64,000 bases of DNA, taken from the NCBI GenBank assembly GCA_934101145.1, contig CAKOPZ010000005.1, positions 1 through 64,000 on the forward strand. Direction: 5' to 3'. The DNA comes from an uncultured Clostridia bacterium. GTDB lineage: Bacteria > Bacillota > Clostridia > TANB77 > CAG-508. Shown one piece after another: positions 33,537 through 42,040 of the stretch (the first letter of the stretch is position 1; each line of letters starts with the position of its first letter). A model generated the notes under the pieces. The model did not search any database, had not been told where the DNA came from, and saw only the letters and a program-made list of their open reading frames with translations. The translations under genes and the position numbers were made by a program.

Positions 33537-34166
33537 TTAAAAATTATATGTTTTACAATATTTTTTTATTGTACATTTTTCACAAATAGGTGAGCGCGCA
33601 GTACAAGTATTTCTACCATGCCACATAAATAGATGGTTTACGTCCTTAAAATATTCTTTTGGAATTTGTCTTACGAGGTCTTGTTCAATTTTTAAAGGAT
33701 CAGATTCACTAGAAAGCCCAATTCTATTTGAGAGGCGCTTGGCATGTGTATCAACAGCAATACCTTGAGGCTTATTAAAAGCTTCTAACATAACTACATT
33801 TGCAGTTTTTCTGCCAACACCAGGAAGCGAAATTAAATCATCCATATTGCATGGAACTTGTGCGTCAAATTCATCAATTAATTTTTGCGATGTGAGTTTA
33901 ATATTTTTAGCTTTATTTTTATAAAATCCACATGGATGAATAAGTTCTTCTAATGTAGATGTATCAATATTTGCAAAGTCTTGAGGGGTAGAATATTTGC
34001 TAAAAATTGTAGGAGTTGTTTTATTTACTCTATCATCAGTGCATTGCGCAGATAAAATTACAGCAATAAGTAGTTCAAATGGGGTAGTAAAATCTAAGCT
34101 ACACTTTGCATCTGGATAAGTTTTCTTTAAAATTTCTATCATATCTATTACATCTTTTTTATTCAT
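33537..34166 (-). CDS. nth: Endonuclease III
   Basis: This 209-aa DNA glycosylase/AP lyase removes oxidised pyrimidines. Helix-hairpin-helix SLPGVGRKTANVV with catalytic Lys, catalytic Asp in GIAVDTHAKRLSNRIG, and a C-terminal 4Fe-4S cluster CTARSPICEKCTIKKYC (C-x6-C-x2-C-x5-C). Single-gene unit on the minus strand. Confidence 0.97.
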   Translation of the reverse strand: MNKKDVIDMIEILKKTYPDAKCSLDFTTPFELLIAVILSAQCTDDRVNKTTPTIFSKYSTPQDFANIDTSTLEELIHPCGFYKNKAKNIKLTSQKLIDEFDAQVPCNMDDLISLPGVGRKTANVVMLEAFNKPQGIAVDTHAKRLSNRIGLSSESDPLKIEQDLVRQIPKEYFKDVNHLFMWHGRNTCTARSPICEKCTIKKYCKTYNF

Positions 34167-34316
34167 ATATATACCGTTCTTTCTACATATTTTCTACTTA
34201 ATATTAAATCATAAATTATCAAAAATTACAATAACATTGGCATTACATAAAATGGTAACAAATGAAAGATTTAGCTAATATAATATAATGAGAAAAAGAT
34301 AGGAGGTATGTGGTAC

Positions 34317-34466
34317 ATGATTGAAGCACTGAAAAAAACATTGGGAGTTTGTATGATTGGGCTAGGTCTTGGAATTTTGCTTGTATTATTACTTCCTATA
34401 TCTGGTTGGCTATTTGCAATAGGTGTAGTTATTGTTGCAGTAGGACTTATGTGGTTATCATGTTAG
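34317..34466 (+). CDS. Small hydrophobic membrane protein upstream of spoVM
   Basis: This 49-aa protein is nearly all membrane helix (CMIGLGLGILLVLLLPISGW, then a second hydrophobic segment). AGGAGG lies 10 bases before the ATG. Unrecognised by name. It lies 18 bases before spoVM and probably shares its transcript, so a sporulation or envelope role is possible. Confidence 0.65.
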   Translation: MIEALKKTLGVCMIGLGLGILLVLLLPISGWLFAIGVVIVAVGLMWLSC

Positions 34467-34484
34467 AAAGGGAGTGTATTTAGA

Positions 34485-34559
34485 ATGACTATTGTTGTGA
34501 AAAAAGTTCCAAAGTTCCTGAGAGGATTTGTTAAATTAATTTTTGGAATAAAGGATTAG
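34485..34559 (+). CDS. spoVM: Stage V sporulation protein SpoVM
   Basis: The 24-aa peptide is MTIVVKKVPKFLRGFVKLIF plus GIKD. Bacillus SpoVM is a 26-aa amphipathic helix with the same KxPKFLxGxV core, which senses the positive curvature of the forespore surface and recruits SpoIVA for coat assembly. GGGAG lies before the ATG. It has the right size, core motif and charge pattern. A terminator follows 6 bases after the stop. Confidence 0.8.
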   Translation: MTIVVKKVPKFLRGFVKLIFGIKD

Positions 34560-34564
34560 AACAC

Positions 34565-34597
34565 AAAAAAAGACTTGGTTAAACCGAAGTCTTTTTT
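34565..34597. terminator. Terminator after spoVM
   Basis: AAAAAGACTT / AAGTCTTTTT with inner GGTT/AACC. It may also serve rpmB from the other side. Confidence 0.8.
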
Positions 34598-34647
34598 GTA
34601 TTTACGCGCAAATAAATATATTTAAAATTATGATTTTCATAATCTAA

Positions 34648-34845
34648 TTAAGCTCTTTCAACTTTTCCAGAACGTAAGCATTTTGAACAAACATACATTG
34701 TTTTTGTTTCTCCATTTACTAAAGCTTTAACTCTTCTAAGATTTGGCTTAAAAGTTCTTGATGTTCTTCTACTAACGTGAGAACGAGCTATACTAATTTT
34801 ATTTCCGTGTGCGATTGATTTTTCACAAACTTCACATTTTGCCAT
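34648..34845 (-). CDS. rpmB: 50S ribosomal protein L28
   Basis: This 65-aa protein keeps both zinc-binding Cys pairs (CEVCEKS and CSKCLRSGK) and the core RSHVSRRTSRTFKPNLRRV. Start at the MAKCEVC methionine, which follows GGGAGGTGC; a longer in-frame start at 34863 overlaps that site and is rejected. Confidence 0.96.
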   Translation of the reverse strand: MAKCEVCEKSIAHGNKISIARSHVSRRTSRTFKPNLRRVKALVNGETKTMYVCSKCLRSGKVERA

Positions 34846-34972
34846 AAACTTTGCACCTCCCATTGCTATAGTTAAAATCGACTATTTACAAGTTTACCAC
34901 AAAGTAGAGAAAAATGCAAGAGTTTTGCAAAAATTCGTACGAATTGGGTCTACAGATATTATTTTATTAAAG

Positions 34973-35108
34973 GCATAACGATATAATATTTCAAGGAAAC
35001 GCGCAGCGACCAAACGAAGCCAAAGGCTGAGTGCGATTCGAGCAGCCGTCAATCCTTTGGGATTGGCTGCGAACGGCAAGTTTCTAAGAAATATTATATC
35101 GCTTATGC
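34973..35108 (-). repeat. Palindromic GC-rich element, copy A (inverted orientation)
   Basis: 136 bp, with ends GCATAACGATATAATATTTC and GAAATATTATATCGCTTATG and a G+C-rich interior. Relative to copies B-E it is inverted. The 315-base stretch 35108-35422 that follows holds no gene that I can support; it has a possible -10 box TATAAT near 35311. Confidence 0.9.
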
Positions 35109-35422
35109 TAATATAAATATAGAAAACAGTATCTTTTAACTAAATTAGTTACAATGTAGCTTTTTGTCGAATATGGACGAACGATTTTACTTGCAATACA
35201 TAAGAATTTATGCTTAAATAGAACCATAGCAAATATACTATTATTAAAATTATTTCAAAAATTTATTTATCTAGGACAAATCGTCCAAATTTTCAATCAA
35301 AACACAATATAATGAAACACAAAATAAAGGAGGTGCTATATATTTTAGGGGATTTTTGCGCTCAAAAATTTCTGGTATAACAATAATAGCGTATTTAACA
35401 TACAATTTTTAGGAGGAGTATA

Positions 35423-36709
35423 ATGATAGCAAAAAACGTAAAAAAGCTTGTTGGCGTTATGCTAATAGTAATTACATTGATAATTGCCACAGAAACATAT
35501 TCTAGTGCTGCAACTGATATAACATCTGCAGATATAAAATATGTTAAAGATTGTGGGAGTCATTTGCAAGCAAAAGACAAAAATGGATGGTATACAATTG
35601 TAGCAAGTTATGTAGAATACACAGCACCAAATGGAGTAAAGTATCCAGCATATTGTTTGGATAATACAAAGCCAGGAGTTGGAAATTCAATTATAGGAGA
35701 TTTGCCAGAGGGATACAAAGTAGATGTAAGTAAGGTGCTAGAAAATAATCAAGTTTATACAGCTGTGATAAATGGGTATCCATATAAAACACCAAAAGAT
35801 TTAGGAGTAGAGGATAAATATGATGCATATATTGCAACAAAACAAGCAGTTTATTCTGTGTTATATAATTATGAGGTAGATGAGCATTACAAAGGAGTGG
35901 ATACACGAGGAGAAAACATAAAAAAGGCTATAAAAAATATTGTAAAAATAGCAAGAGAAAAAACACAAACTCAAAGGTCAGCTTTGATTAGATTTGAAAA
36001 AGTGGGCGAGTTTGGGATAGATGAAAAAGATAGTTCATATTATTCTATAAAATATAAGGCTACATGTGATGTAGATATGAAGAGCTATGAAATAATTTCA
36101 AAAACAGGGCTTACTAAAAATACAGTTATAACAGATGGTGATAATAACAAGAAAACGGTTTTTGAGGCACAAGATGAATTTAAAATAATGATACCAAAAA
36201 GTGATGTAGAAAATGGAAAAGATATACAAGGAACAATTAATGCTAAAGCTAAATGTAGAAATAAACCAGTTTTTTATGGAAGAAAAAGTAGTAAGCTTCA
36301 ACCATATGCTTTAACATATGATACATATGGTGATAATTATGCAAGCGTAGAATTAAATGTGAAAATGAATACTGGAAAATTACAAATAAATAAGATTTCA
36401 GAAAAGACTAAAAAGCCAATTGCAGGTGTAACATTTAAGCTTATGAAACTTGATGGCACAGAAATAGAAACTAAAAAAACAGATGCGAATGGTATGATTA
36501 TTTTTGACAATTTATATGAAGGAAAGTATATAGTGCAAGAAATTGAAACAGGGGACAAATACATATTAAATGAGGAACCATTTGAAGTTGAAATAAAATA
36601 TAATGAAACAACAAATGTTAGTGTTGAAAATAAAGAAAAAGAAGAGCCTAAAAAGCCAGAGAAACCACCAAAAACTCCAGTAAAAAAATTACCAAGAACA
36701 GGATTTTAA
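35423..36709 (+). CDS. Thioester/SpaA-type surface protein with truncated LPXTG signal
   Basis: 428 aa. Signal peptide LVGVMLIVITLIIATETYSS. Then a probable thioester domain: Cys in YPAYCLDNTKPG and Gln in TKQAVYSVLYNYEVDE would form the bond used for covalent adhesion. A C-terminal SpaA/Cna-B-like domain follows (GKLQINKISEKTKKPIAGVT, KKTDANGMIIFDNLYEGKY) with Lys and Glu for an isopeptide bond, then a Pro/Lys linker and KKLPRTGF. The protein stops directly after LPRTG-F, without the usual membrane helix and basic tail. Palindromic element B starts 25 bases later. AGGAGG before ATG. Confidence 0.8.
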   Translation: MIAKNVKKLVGVMLIVITLIIATETYSSAATDITSADIKYVKDCGSHLQAKDKNGWYTIVASYVEYTAPNGVKYPAYCLDNTKPGVGNSIIGDLPEGYKVDVSKVLENNQVYTAVINGYPYKTPKDLGVEDKYDAYIATKQAVYSVLYNYEVDEHYKGVDTRGENIKKAIKNIVKIAREKTQTQRSALIRFEKVGEFGIDEKDSSYYSIKYKATCDVDMKSYEIISKTGLTKNTVITDGDNNKKTVFEAQDEFKIMIPKSDVENGKDIQGTINAKAKCRNKPVFYGRKSSKLQPYALTYDTYGDNYASVELNVKMNTGKLQINKISEKTKKPIAGVTFKLMKLDGTEIETKKTDANGMIIFDNLYEGKYIVQEIETGDKYILNEEPFEVEIKYNETTNVSVENKEKEEPKKPEKPPKTPVKKLPRTGF

Positions 36710-36733
36710 AGGTGAATTTGCTAAAATAGTTTT

Positions 36734-36866
36734 GCATAAGCGATATAATATTTCTTAGAAACTTGCTGCTTACAGCCAATCCAAAAGATTGACGGCTGCT
36801 CGAATCGCACTCACTAACGTTCGTTTGGTCGCTGCGCGTTTCCTTAAAATATGATATCGCTTATGC
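36734..36866 (+). repeat. Palindromic GC-rich element, copy B
   Basis: 133 bp, ends GCATAAGCGATATAATATTT and ATATGATATCGCTTATGC. Interior CAGCCAATCCAAAAGATTGA then CGGCTGCTCGAATCGCACTC. It lies between the surface protein gene and ruvA. Confidence 0.9.
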
Positions 36867-36966
36867 TATGCATACAAACAAAAATTTGTATATATGCTTG
36901 CGCTACAACTATTTTTGTGATAGAATTACAGGAAGCAAAAAATCACGAAAGTAGGAGAGGTAAAAT

Positions 36967-37575
36967 ATGTATGCATATATAAAAGGAACATTAGAGATAA
37001 AAACAACAGGATATGTTGTGGTCGAAACAAATAATGGAATAGGATATAAAATTTTTATGTCTGAAAGTGCAATTGAAAGACTAAATGACATAGGTAGCAC
37101 TGTGAAAATTTTTACATATATGAGAGTAAGGGAAGATGATATTAGTTTGTATGGATTTAATACAAACGAGGAACTTCGTATGTTTGAGTTACTACTATCA
37201 GTTAGTGGAATAGGTGCGAAATCAGCTATAAATATATTATCGAATATAACTCCTTCAAGCTTTGCATTGGCGGTTATTACAAATGATGTAAATACATTAA
37301 AAAAATTGCCAGGAATAGGTGCAAAGTCAGCACAAAGAGTTATTTTAGAGCTAAAAGATAAATTAAAGACAGAAGAAGCGGAAGCCAAAATTGAAACTTC
37401 AAAAGAGATTCAAGTTGCAATCAAAGAAGATGACAAAGTACAAGAAGCTATGTCAGCTTTGCAAGTACTTGGATATAGTAAAAAGGAAATTGAAGTTGCA
37501 ATGCAAAAGATTGATACTTCAGCTCTATCTGTGGAAGATATAATAAGAAAAGGACTAAACAATTTAGCAAGATAA
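36967..37575 (+). CDS. ruvA: Holliday junction helicase subunit RuvA
   Basis: This 202-aa junction-binding tetramer subunit has an N-terminal OB-fold (MYAYIKGTLEIKTTGYVVVE), two helix-hairpin-helix motifs (SVSGIGAKSAINIL, KLPGIGAKSAQRVILELKDK) and a C-terminal three-helix domain (VQEAMSALQVLGYSKKEIEV) that contacts RuvB. ruvB is not next to it; rarA is. GGAGAGG before ATG. Confidence 0.96.
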   Translation: MYAYIKGTLEIKTTGYVVVETNNGIGYKIFMSESAIERLNDIGSTVKIFTYMRVREDDISLYGFNTNEELRMFELLLSVSGIGAKSAINILSNITPSSFALAVITNDVNTLKKLPGIGAKSAQRVILELKDKLKTEEAEAKIETSKEIQVAIKEDDKVQEAMSALQVLGYSKKEIEVAMQKIDTSALSVEDIIRKGLNNLAR

Positions 37576-37591
37576 TATAGGAGGCTTAAAA

Positions 37592-38836
37592 ATGGATTTA
37601 AATCAGCCACTAGCATATCGTATGAAACCAAAAACATTGGATGATTATGTAGGGCAAGAGCATATTTTAGGAAAAGATAAGATATTATATAGAACAATAA
37701 AAGCAGACAGGCTTTCAAGTATTATACTTTGGGGGCCTCCTGGATGTGGCAAAACATCACTTGCAAAAGTTATAAGTAATACAACAAAATATAAATTTGC
37801 AAAGATTAATGCTGTAACTGCAGGAATTGGAGATATAAAAAATGCAATAGAAGAAGCAAAAAATGTATTCCTAAACCCAAGTGGAAAGTGTATATTGTTT
37901 ATTGATGAGATTCATAGATTTAATAAATTACAACAAGATGCACTTCTTCCATATGTAGAAAATGGAACTGTAATATTAATAGGTGCAACAACAGAAAATC
38001 CATATTTTGAAGTAAACAAAGCTTTAATTTCAAGATCAATGGTGTTTCATTTGCAGCCACTTACTACGCAAAATATATTTGATGTGCTAAAAAAGGCACT
38101 AATTTCAGAAGATGGACTTGCAAGTTATAACATAAAAGTAGAAGATGATACACTTATGAAAATTGCAGAAGTTTCAAATGGAGATGTTAGAACTGCACTA
38201 AATGGACTTGAACTTGCAGTACTTACAACGCAAATGGACTCAAGTGGATATATACATATAACAAATGAAATTGCAAAAGACTGTGTGCAATCACGAAAAG
38301 CAATATTTGATAAAAAAGGTGATAGCCATTATGATAATATCAGTGCATTTATAAAATCAATGAGAGGTAGTGACCCAGATGCCGCAATTTTTTATTTAGC
38401 AAGAGCAATAAATGGAGGAGAAGATCCAGTGTTTATTGCAAGAAGAATAGTAATTGCGGCAGCAGAAGATGTTGGGCTTGCAAATCCAAATGCACTTGTT
38501 GTAGCAACATCTGCAATGCAGGCTGTAACAATGGTTGGAATGCCAGAGGCAAGAATTATTTTGTCAGAAGCGGCAACATATGTAGCAACATCTCCAAAAT
38601 CAAATGCGACATATCTTGGAATAAATAAAGCACTTGAAGATGTAGAAAATAAAGACACAGGAACAATACCAATGCATATAAGAAATGCACCTGCAGATGG
38701 AATGGCTAAGGAAGGATATCACGTTGGGTATAAATACCCACATGATTATCCAGGTCATTATGTAGAACAGCAATATTTGCCTGATAAAATGCTTGGAACA
38801 AAATATTATATAAAAGATGAAACAATTCCAGATTAA
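37592..38836 (+). CDS. rarA: Replication-associated recombination protein RarA (MgsA)
   Basis: 414-aa AAA+ ATPase. Walker A LWGPPGCGKTSLAKVIS, Walker B CILFIDEIHRFNKLQQDALL, sensor ILIGATTENPYFEVNKALISR, and the C-terminal MgsA domain (RGSDPDAAIFYLARAINGGE, NAPADGMAKEGYHVGYKYPH) that separates RarA from RuvB. It acts at stalled forks. It starts 16 bases after ruvA, preceded by AGGAGG, so it is in the same operon. Confidence 0.95.
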   Translation: MDLNQPLAYRMKPKTLDDYVGQEHILGKDKILYRTIKADRLSSIILWGPPGCGKTSLAKVISNTTKYKFAKINAVTAGIGDIKNAIEEAKNVFLNPSGKCILFIDEIHRFNKLQQDALLPYVENGTVILIGATTENPYFEVNKALISRSMVFHLQPLTTQNIFDVLKKALISEDGLASYNIKVEDDTLMKIAEVSNGDVRTALNGLELAVLTTQMDSSGYIHITNEIAKDCVQSRKAIFDKKGDSHYDNISAFIKSMRGSDPDAAIFYLARAINGGEDPVFIARRIVIAAAEDVGLANPNALVVATSAMQAVTMVGMPEARIILSEAATYVATSPKSNATYLGINKALEDVENKDTGTIPMHIRNAPADGMAKEGYHVGYKYPHDYPGHYVEQQYLPDKMLGTKYYIKDETIPD

Positions 38837-38837
38837 G

Positions 38838-38875
38838 AAAAATATCCCAGTTCAAAAATAAACTGGGATATTTTT
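38838..38875. terminator. Bidirectional terminator
   Basis: A perfect 15-bp stem, AAAAATATCCCAGTT with AACTGGGATATTTTT, between convergent rarA and the SPFH gene. Confidence 0.9.
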
Positions 38876-38879
38876 AATT

Positions 38880-39836
38880 TTATTCTTCTGTTGATGTAAC
38901 ATCAACTATTTGACTTTTTTTAGAAGATTTTTTACCTTCTTTTTCTTTTACTATTTCAGCAGCAGCACCAAGTCCAGAAAGTGCACCAGTTGCTTCAAAT
39001 GGAATAAATACTTTGTTTGCTTCTCCATTTGCAACTTCTTTTAAAGCTTCCAAAGATTTTAGTTGAACTAATTTTTCATTTGGATTTGCCTTCATCATTG
39101 CATCATATACAACATGAATTTCTTGTGCTTTTGCATCAGCCACTTGTTTAATAGCTTCTGCTTCACCGGCAGCTCTTCTAATTCTTGCTTCTTTGTCAGC
39201 TTCTGCTTCAAGTATAGCAGCTTCTTTTTTACCTTCAGCAAGAGTTATTGCAGATTGTCTTTCACCTTCAGCTTGAAGGATTAATGCTCTTTTATTTCTT
39301 TCTGCATTCATTTGTTTTTCCATTGCATCACGAATGTCTGCAGGTGGGGTAATATCTTTTATCTCAACTCTGTCAATTTTGCAACCCCATTGATCTGTTG
39401 CTTCATCAAGTATTAATCTTAATTTATCATTTATTGCATCACGTGAACTGAATGTTTCGTCTAAGTCCATTTTACCAACAATATCACGAATTGTAGTAAT
39501 TGCTAAATATTCAATACCTTTCTTTAGGCTTTGAATTTCATATACTGCTTTTGCAGGATCAGTTACTTTGTAGAACACAACTGTATCAATTGTGATTGTA
39601 ACGTTATCCTTTGTGATAACACCTTGTGGTGGAATATCCATTGTTTGTTGTTTTAAACTTACAACACTACGAACATGGTCGATAAATGGAATGATTATTG
39701 TAAGACCAGCATCAGCAATTTTATAAAATTTACCAAGTCTTTCAATAATATAAACTTCAGATTGTCTAACTATTTTGATTGATTTAAATGCTATTACTAG
39801 AATTAGAACTAATAATATAAGTAAAAATATTCCCAT
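38880..39836 (-). CDS. SPFH/stomatin-like membrane protein
   Basis: This 318-aa protein has an N-terminal membrane helix (IFLLILLVLILVIAFKSIKI), SPFH/Band 7 domain (VRQSEVYIIERLGKFYKIAD, GVITKDNVTITIDTVVFYKV), and a long Ala/Glu coiled coil (AEGERQSAITLAEGKKEAAI). It belongs to the prokaryotic stomatin/HflK-like group that organises membrane microdomains, often with an NfeD partner, which is not seen here. Start at the ATG after TAGGAGG; a start 11 codons earlier has no ribosome site. Confidence 0.92.
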   Translation of the reverse strand: MGIFLLILLVLILVIAFKSIKIVRQSEVYIIERLGKFYKIADAGLTIIIPFIDHVRSVVSLKQQTMDIPPQGVITKDNVTITIDTVVFYKVTDPAKAVYEIQSLKKGIEYLAITTIRDIVGKMDLDETFSSRDAINDKLRLILDEATDQWGCKIDRVEIKDITPPADIRDAMEKQMNAERNKRALILQAEGERQSAITLAEGKKEAAILEAEADKEARIRRAAGEAEAIKQVADAKAQEIHVVYDAMMKANPNEKLVQLKSLEALKEVANGEANKVFIPFEATGALSGLGAAAEIVKEKEGKKSSKKSQIVDVTSTEE

Positions 39837-40032
39837 AATTTTTCCTCCTAAATATACTACATATATCATATGATAAGCTTAAAATAAGCTCTACAATAAC
39901 TATTATACTATAAAAATGGAAAAAAAGGAAGAGGTTTACCAAATAATATTGACACTTTGTAGAAATTGATATAAAGTAAAAAAGTAAGCATATAAACAAA
40001 TATTTCAACTTTAAGTAAAGGAGGAATAGTTT

Positions 40033-41568
40033 ATGCCATATACAAGGTATGTACCAGAATTGTTTATGGGAAGAACTGGCTATCAAATTTTTGTAGACCG
40101 GTTCAACCATAAGGGAGAAATGCCAAAGGAGATGGAAGGCAGAAAATTAAAGGAATGGCAAGACACTATGCCAGATTGGTGGCCGGATGAGAAAGGAGAG
40201 TATCATAACTCGTATTTCTATGCAGGAAATTTGCAGGGAATTATCGAGAAGCTCGACTATATCAAGGATATGGGTTTTGATTTGATTTATCATAGCCCTA
40301 TCTCAAAAACTCATTCTTCGCATCATTATGATGTTGAAGACCAGAGGGAGATTGATGAGTGGATCGGAACATGGGACGACTATCGTATGATGTGTGAAGA
40401 AGCACATAAAAGAGGAATACTAGTTTGTGCCGATTTGGTGTTTAATCACATGGGAGTAAAAAGTGAGATTTTCCAGGATGCATTAAAAAATGCAGACTCG
40501 AAATACCGTAGTTGGTTTGAGTGGACTGCAAACCAAGAACCTGTGTTTTGGTATGGATTTAAGGATTTGCCGCAGTGCAATAAATTAGACCGAAATTACC
40601 AGCAGTATGCAGGTGATGTTTGCAAGAAGTATCTGGAAAACGGAGCTGATGGTGTCCGGTTGGACCTTGGAGAAGTGCTTCCGAGAGAATTTATGCAGTA
40701 TTTGAGAAAATGCATAAAGGAGGTTAAATCGCAGGCCATCATTGTTAACGAAATGTGGGGCCTTGCAACTCACAATGGCAATGCACAGATTTATGGTGAT
40801 CAGGCAGATTCTGTTATGAATTATCCTTTGTCTGATGCAATTTGCAGACTCATCAGGTGCAGGAATGAAAAGCATTTTATGTACATTTTTGAGGAGATTT
40901 CTAAATATCCGTTGCAAGTACAAGATGTACTTTGGAACTTTTTGGACACTCATGATGTACCGCGAGCACTTAATATGCTTGCAGGAGAAGGAATGCTTGA
41001 AGACCCGTTTAAGGGAGGTAGCATCTGGGATATTGAGGAGCCTTGGAGAAAAAGAGATGGTGCAGGTAATGTTGTAGGATTCGATACGTTTGGTTTTAGA
41101 AAGTGGGAAAATGAAACCGACACACCAAAGGATATGACACTTGCAAAAAAACGGCTGATGCTTGCAAGCTTTATGCAGTATACGCTGAAGGGCGTTCCTG
41201 TCGTATATTATGGAACAGAAGCGGGACTGACTGGAGGCAAGGATCCGTTTTGCAGAAAGCCGTATCCGTGGAAGCAAGAAGACAATCAACTGCTGGAACA
41301 TTATAAGGAATTAGGAAGATTTCGAAAGGAGAAGCAGAAAATCTTATCTATGGGTGATTGCAGAGTCACAAATGTTACTGATTCGGTATTGGTGTATGAA
41401 AGAGCTTTTGAAAATGAAAAGCTTGTGTGTGTAGTTAACTTTTCGAATGAAAAGAAACAAAACATCGTTAGCATCTCTGAATCAAGCATTGTGTTTAATC
41501 TGCAAGAAAATGAAGCACAAATATTGAACCCGTATGGAGCAATTGTATATGAAACAAGAAATTCGTAA
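40033..41568 (+). CDS. Glycoside hydrolase family 13 (alpha-amylase family)
   Basis: This 511-aa enzyme has all catalytic parts: DLVFNHMG, nucleophile Asp in GADGVRLDLGEV, acid/base Glu in IIVNEMWG, and third Asp in FLDTHDVPRAL, plus a short C-terminal beta domain. There is no signal peptide, so it acts on intracellular alpha-glucans or oligosaccharides; substrate not predictable. Codon usage is unlike the neighbours (CGG, CTC, GCC, CAG, CCG), and it is the only gene here where I find in-frame CGG read as Arg, including the invariant catalytic-site Arg. This suggests acquisition from a higher-GC relative. GGAGG before ATG. Confidence 0.92.
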   Translation: MPYTRYVPELFMGRTGYQIFVDRFNHKGEMPKEMEGRKLKEWQDTMPDWWPDEKGEYHNSYFYAGNLQGIIEKLDYIKDMGFDLIYHSPISKTHSSHHYDVEDQREIDEWIGTWDDYRMMCEEAHKRGILVCADLVFNHMGVKSEIFQDALKNADSKYRSWFEWTANQEPVFWYGFKDLPQCNKLDRNYQQYAGDVCKKYLENGADGVRLDLGEVLPREFMQYLRKCIKEVKSQAIIVNEMWGLATHNGNAQIYGDQADSVMNYPLSDAICRLIRCRNEKHFMYIFEEISKYPLQVQDVLWNFLDTHDVPRALNMLAGEGMLEDPFKGGSIWDIEEPWRKRDGAGNVVGFDTFGFRKWENETDTPKDMTLAKKRLMLASFMQYTLKGVPVVYYGTEAGLTGGKDPFCRKPYPWKQEDNQLLEHYKELGRFRKEKQKILSMGDCRVTNVTDSVLVYERAFENEKLVCVVNFSNEKKQNIVSISESSIVFNLQENEAQILNPYGAIVYETRNS

Positions 41569-41585
41569 ATCTTATTAGATAAGCG

Positions 41586-41616
41586 AAAAAAAGCAGGAGA
41601 GATCCTGCTTTTTTTT
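41586..41616 (+). terminator. Terminator of the GH13 gene
   Basis: AAAAAGCAGGA / TCCTGCTTTTT with a GAGA loop and a T-run. Confidence 0.9.
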
Positions 41617-41653
41617 ATGTGTTACTAGATAATGATTTTAAGATTTATATTGA

Positions 41654-41789
41654 CGCATAGAGATATAATATTTCTTAGAAACTTGCTGTTCGCAGCCAAT
41701 CCAAAAGATTGACGGCTGCTCGAATCGCACTCAGCCTTCGGCTTCGTTTGGTCGCTACGCGTTTCTTTGAAATATTATATCTCTATGCG
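41654..41789 (+). repeat. Palindromic GC-rich element, copy C
   Basis: 136 bp. Ends CGCATAGAGATATAATATTT and AAATATTATATCTCTATGCG are fully complementary. Relative to copies A and B, both arms changed together (GCGAT/ATCGC to GAGAT/ATCTC). The flank TGATTTTAAGATTTATATT just before it is also found before copy E. Confidence 0.92.
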
Positions 41790-41982
41790 CCTACAAAAAA
41801 CATTATCCAGTAACTATTAGGCTAGAAACTTAGTAAAAAAAGTATTATAGAAAAATGTGATATATAAGGCAAAATATTAACATTAAAGCCGTGTAGAAAT
41901 AATAAGATAAGCCAATAAAAAGAGATATGATTAGTTAAATGTTACAGCTATATTACAGAAATATTACAAATTTGTAAAAACA

Positions 41983-42011
41983 TTGAACATATACAAAAAA
42001 TAATATATAAT
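41983..42011 (+). promoter_or_regulatory. Promoter of DGR target 4
   Basis: TTGAAC (41983-41988), 17 bases, TATAAT (42006-42011). The sequence differs from the promoters of targets 1 and 3. Confidence 0.75.
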
Positions 42012-42040
42012 AAATAAAAAAATGGAAAAGGAGATAAAAT

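Noticed and set aside
36734..36866. Palindromic elements as tRNA or rRNA fragments
   Set aside because: The G+C-rich interior looks RNA-like, but no tRNA cloverleaf, TTCRANY box or rRNA core could be aligned. The self-complementary ends fit a repeat element better.
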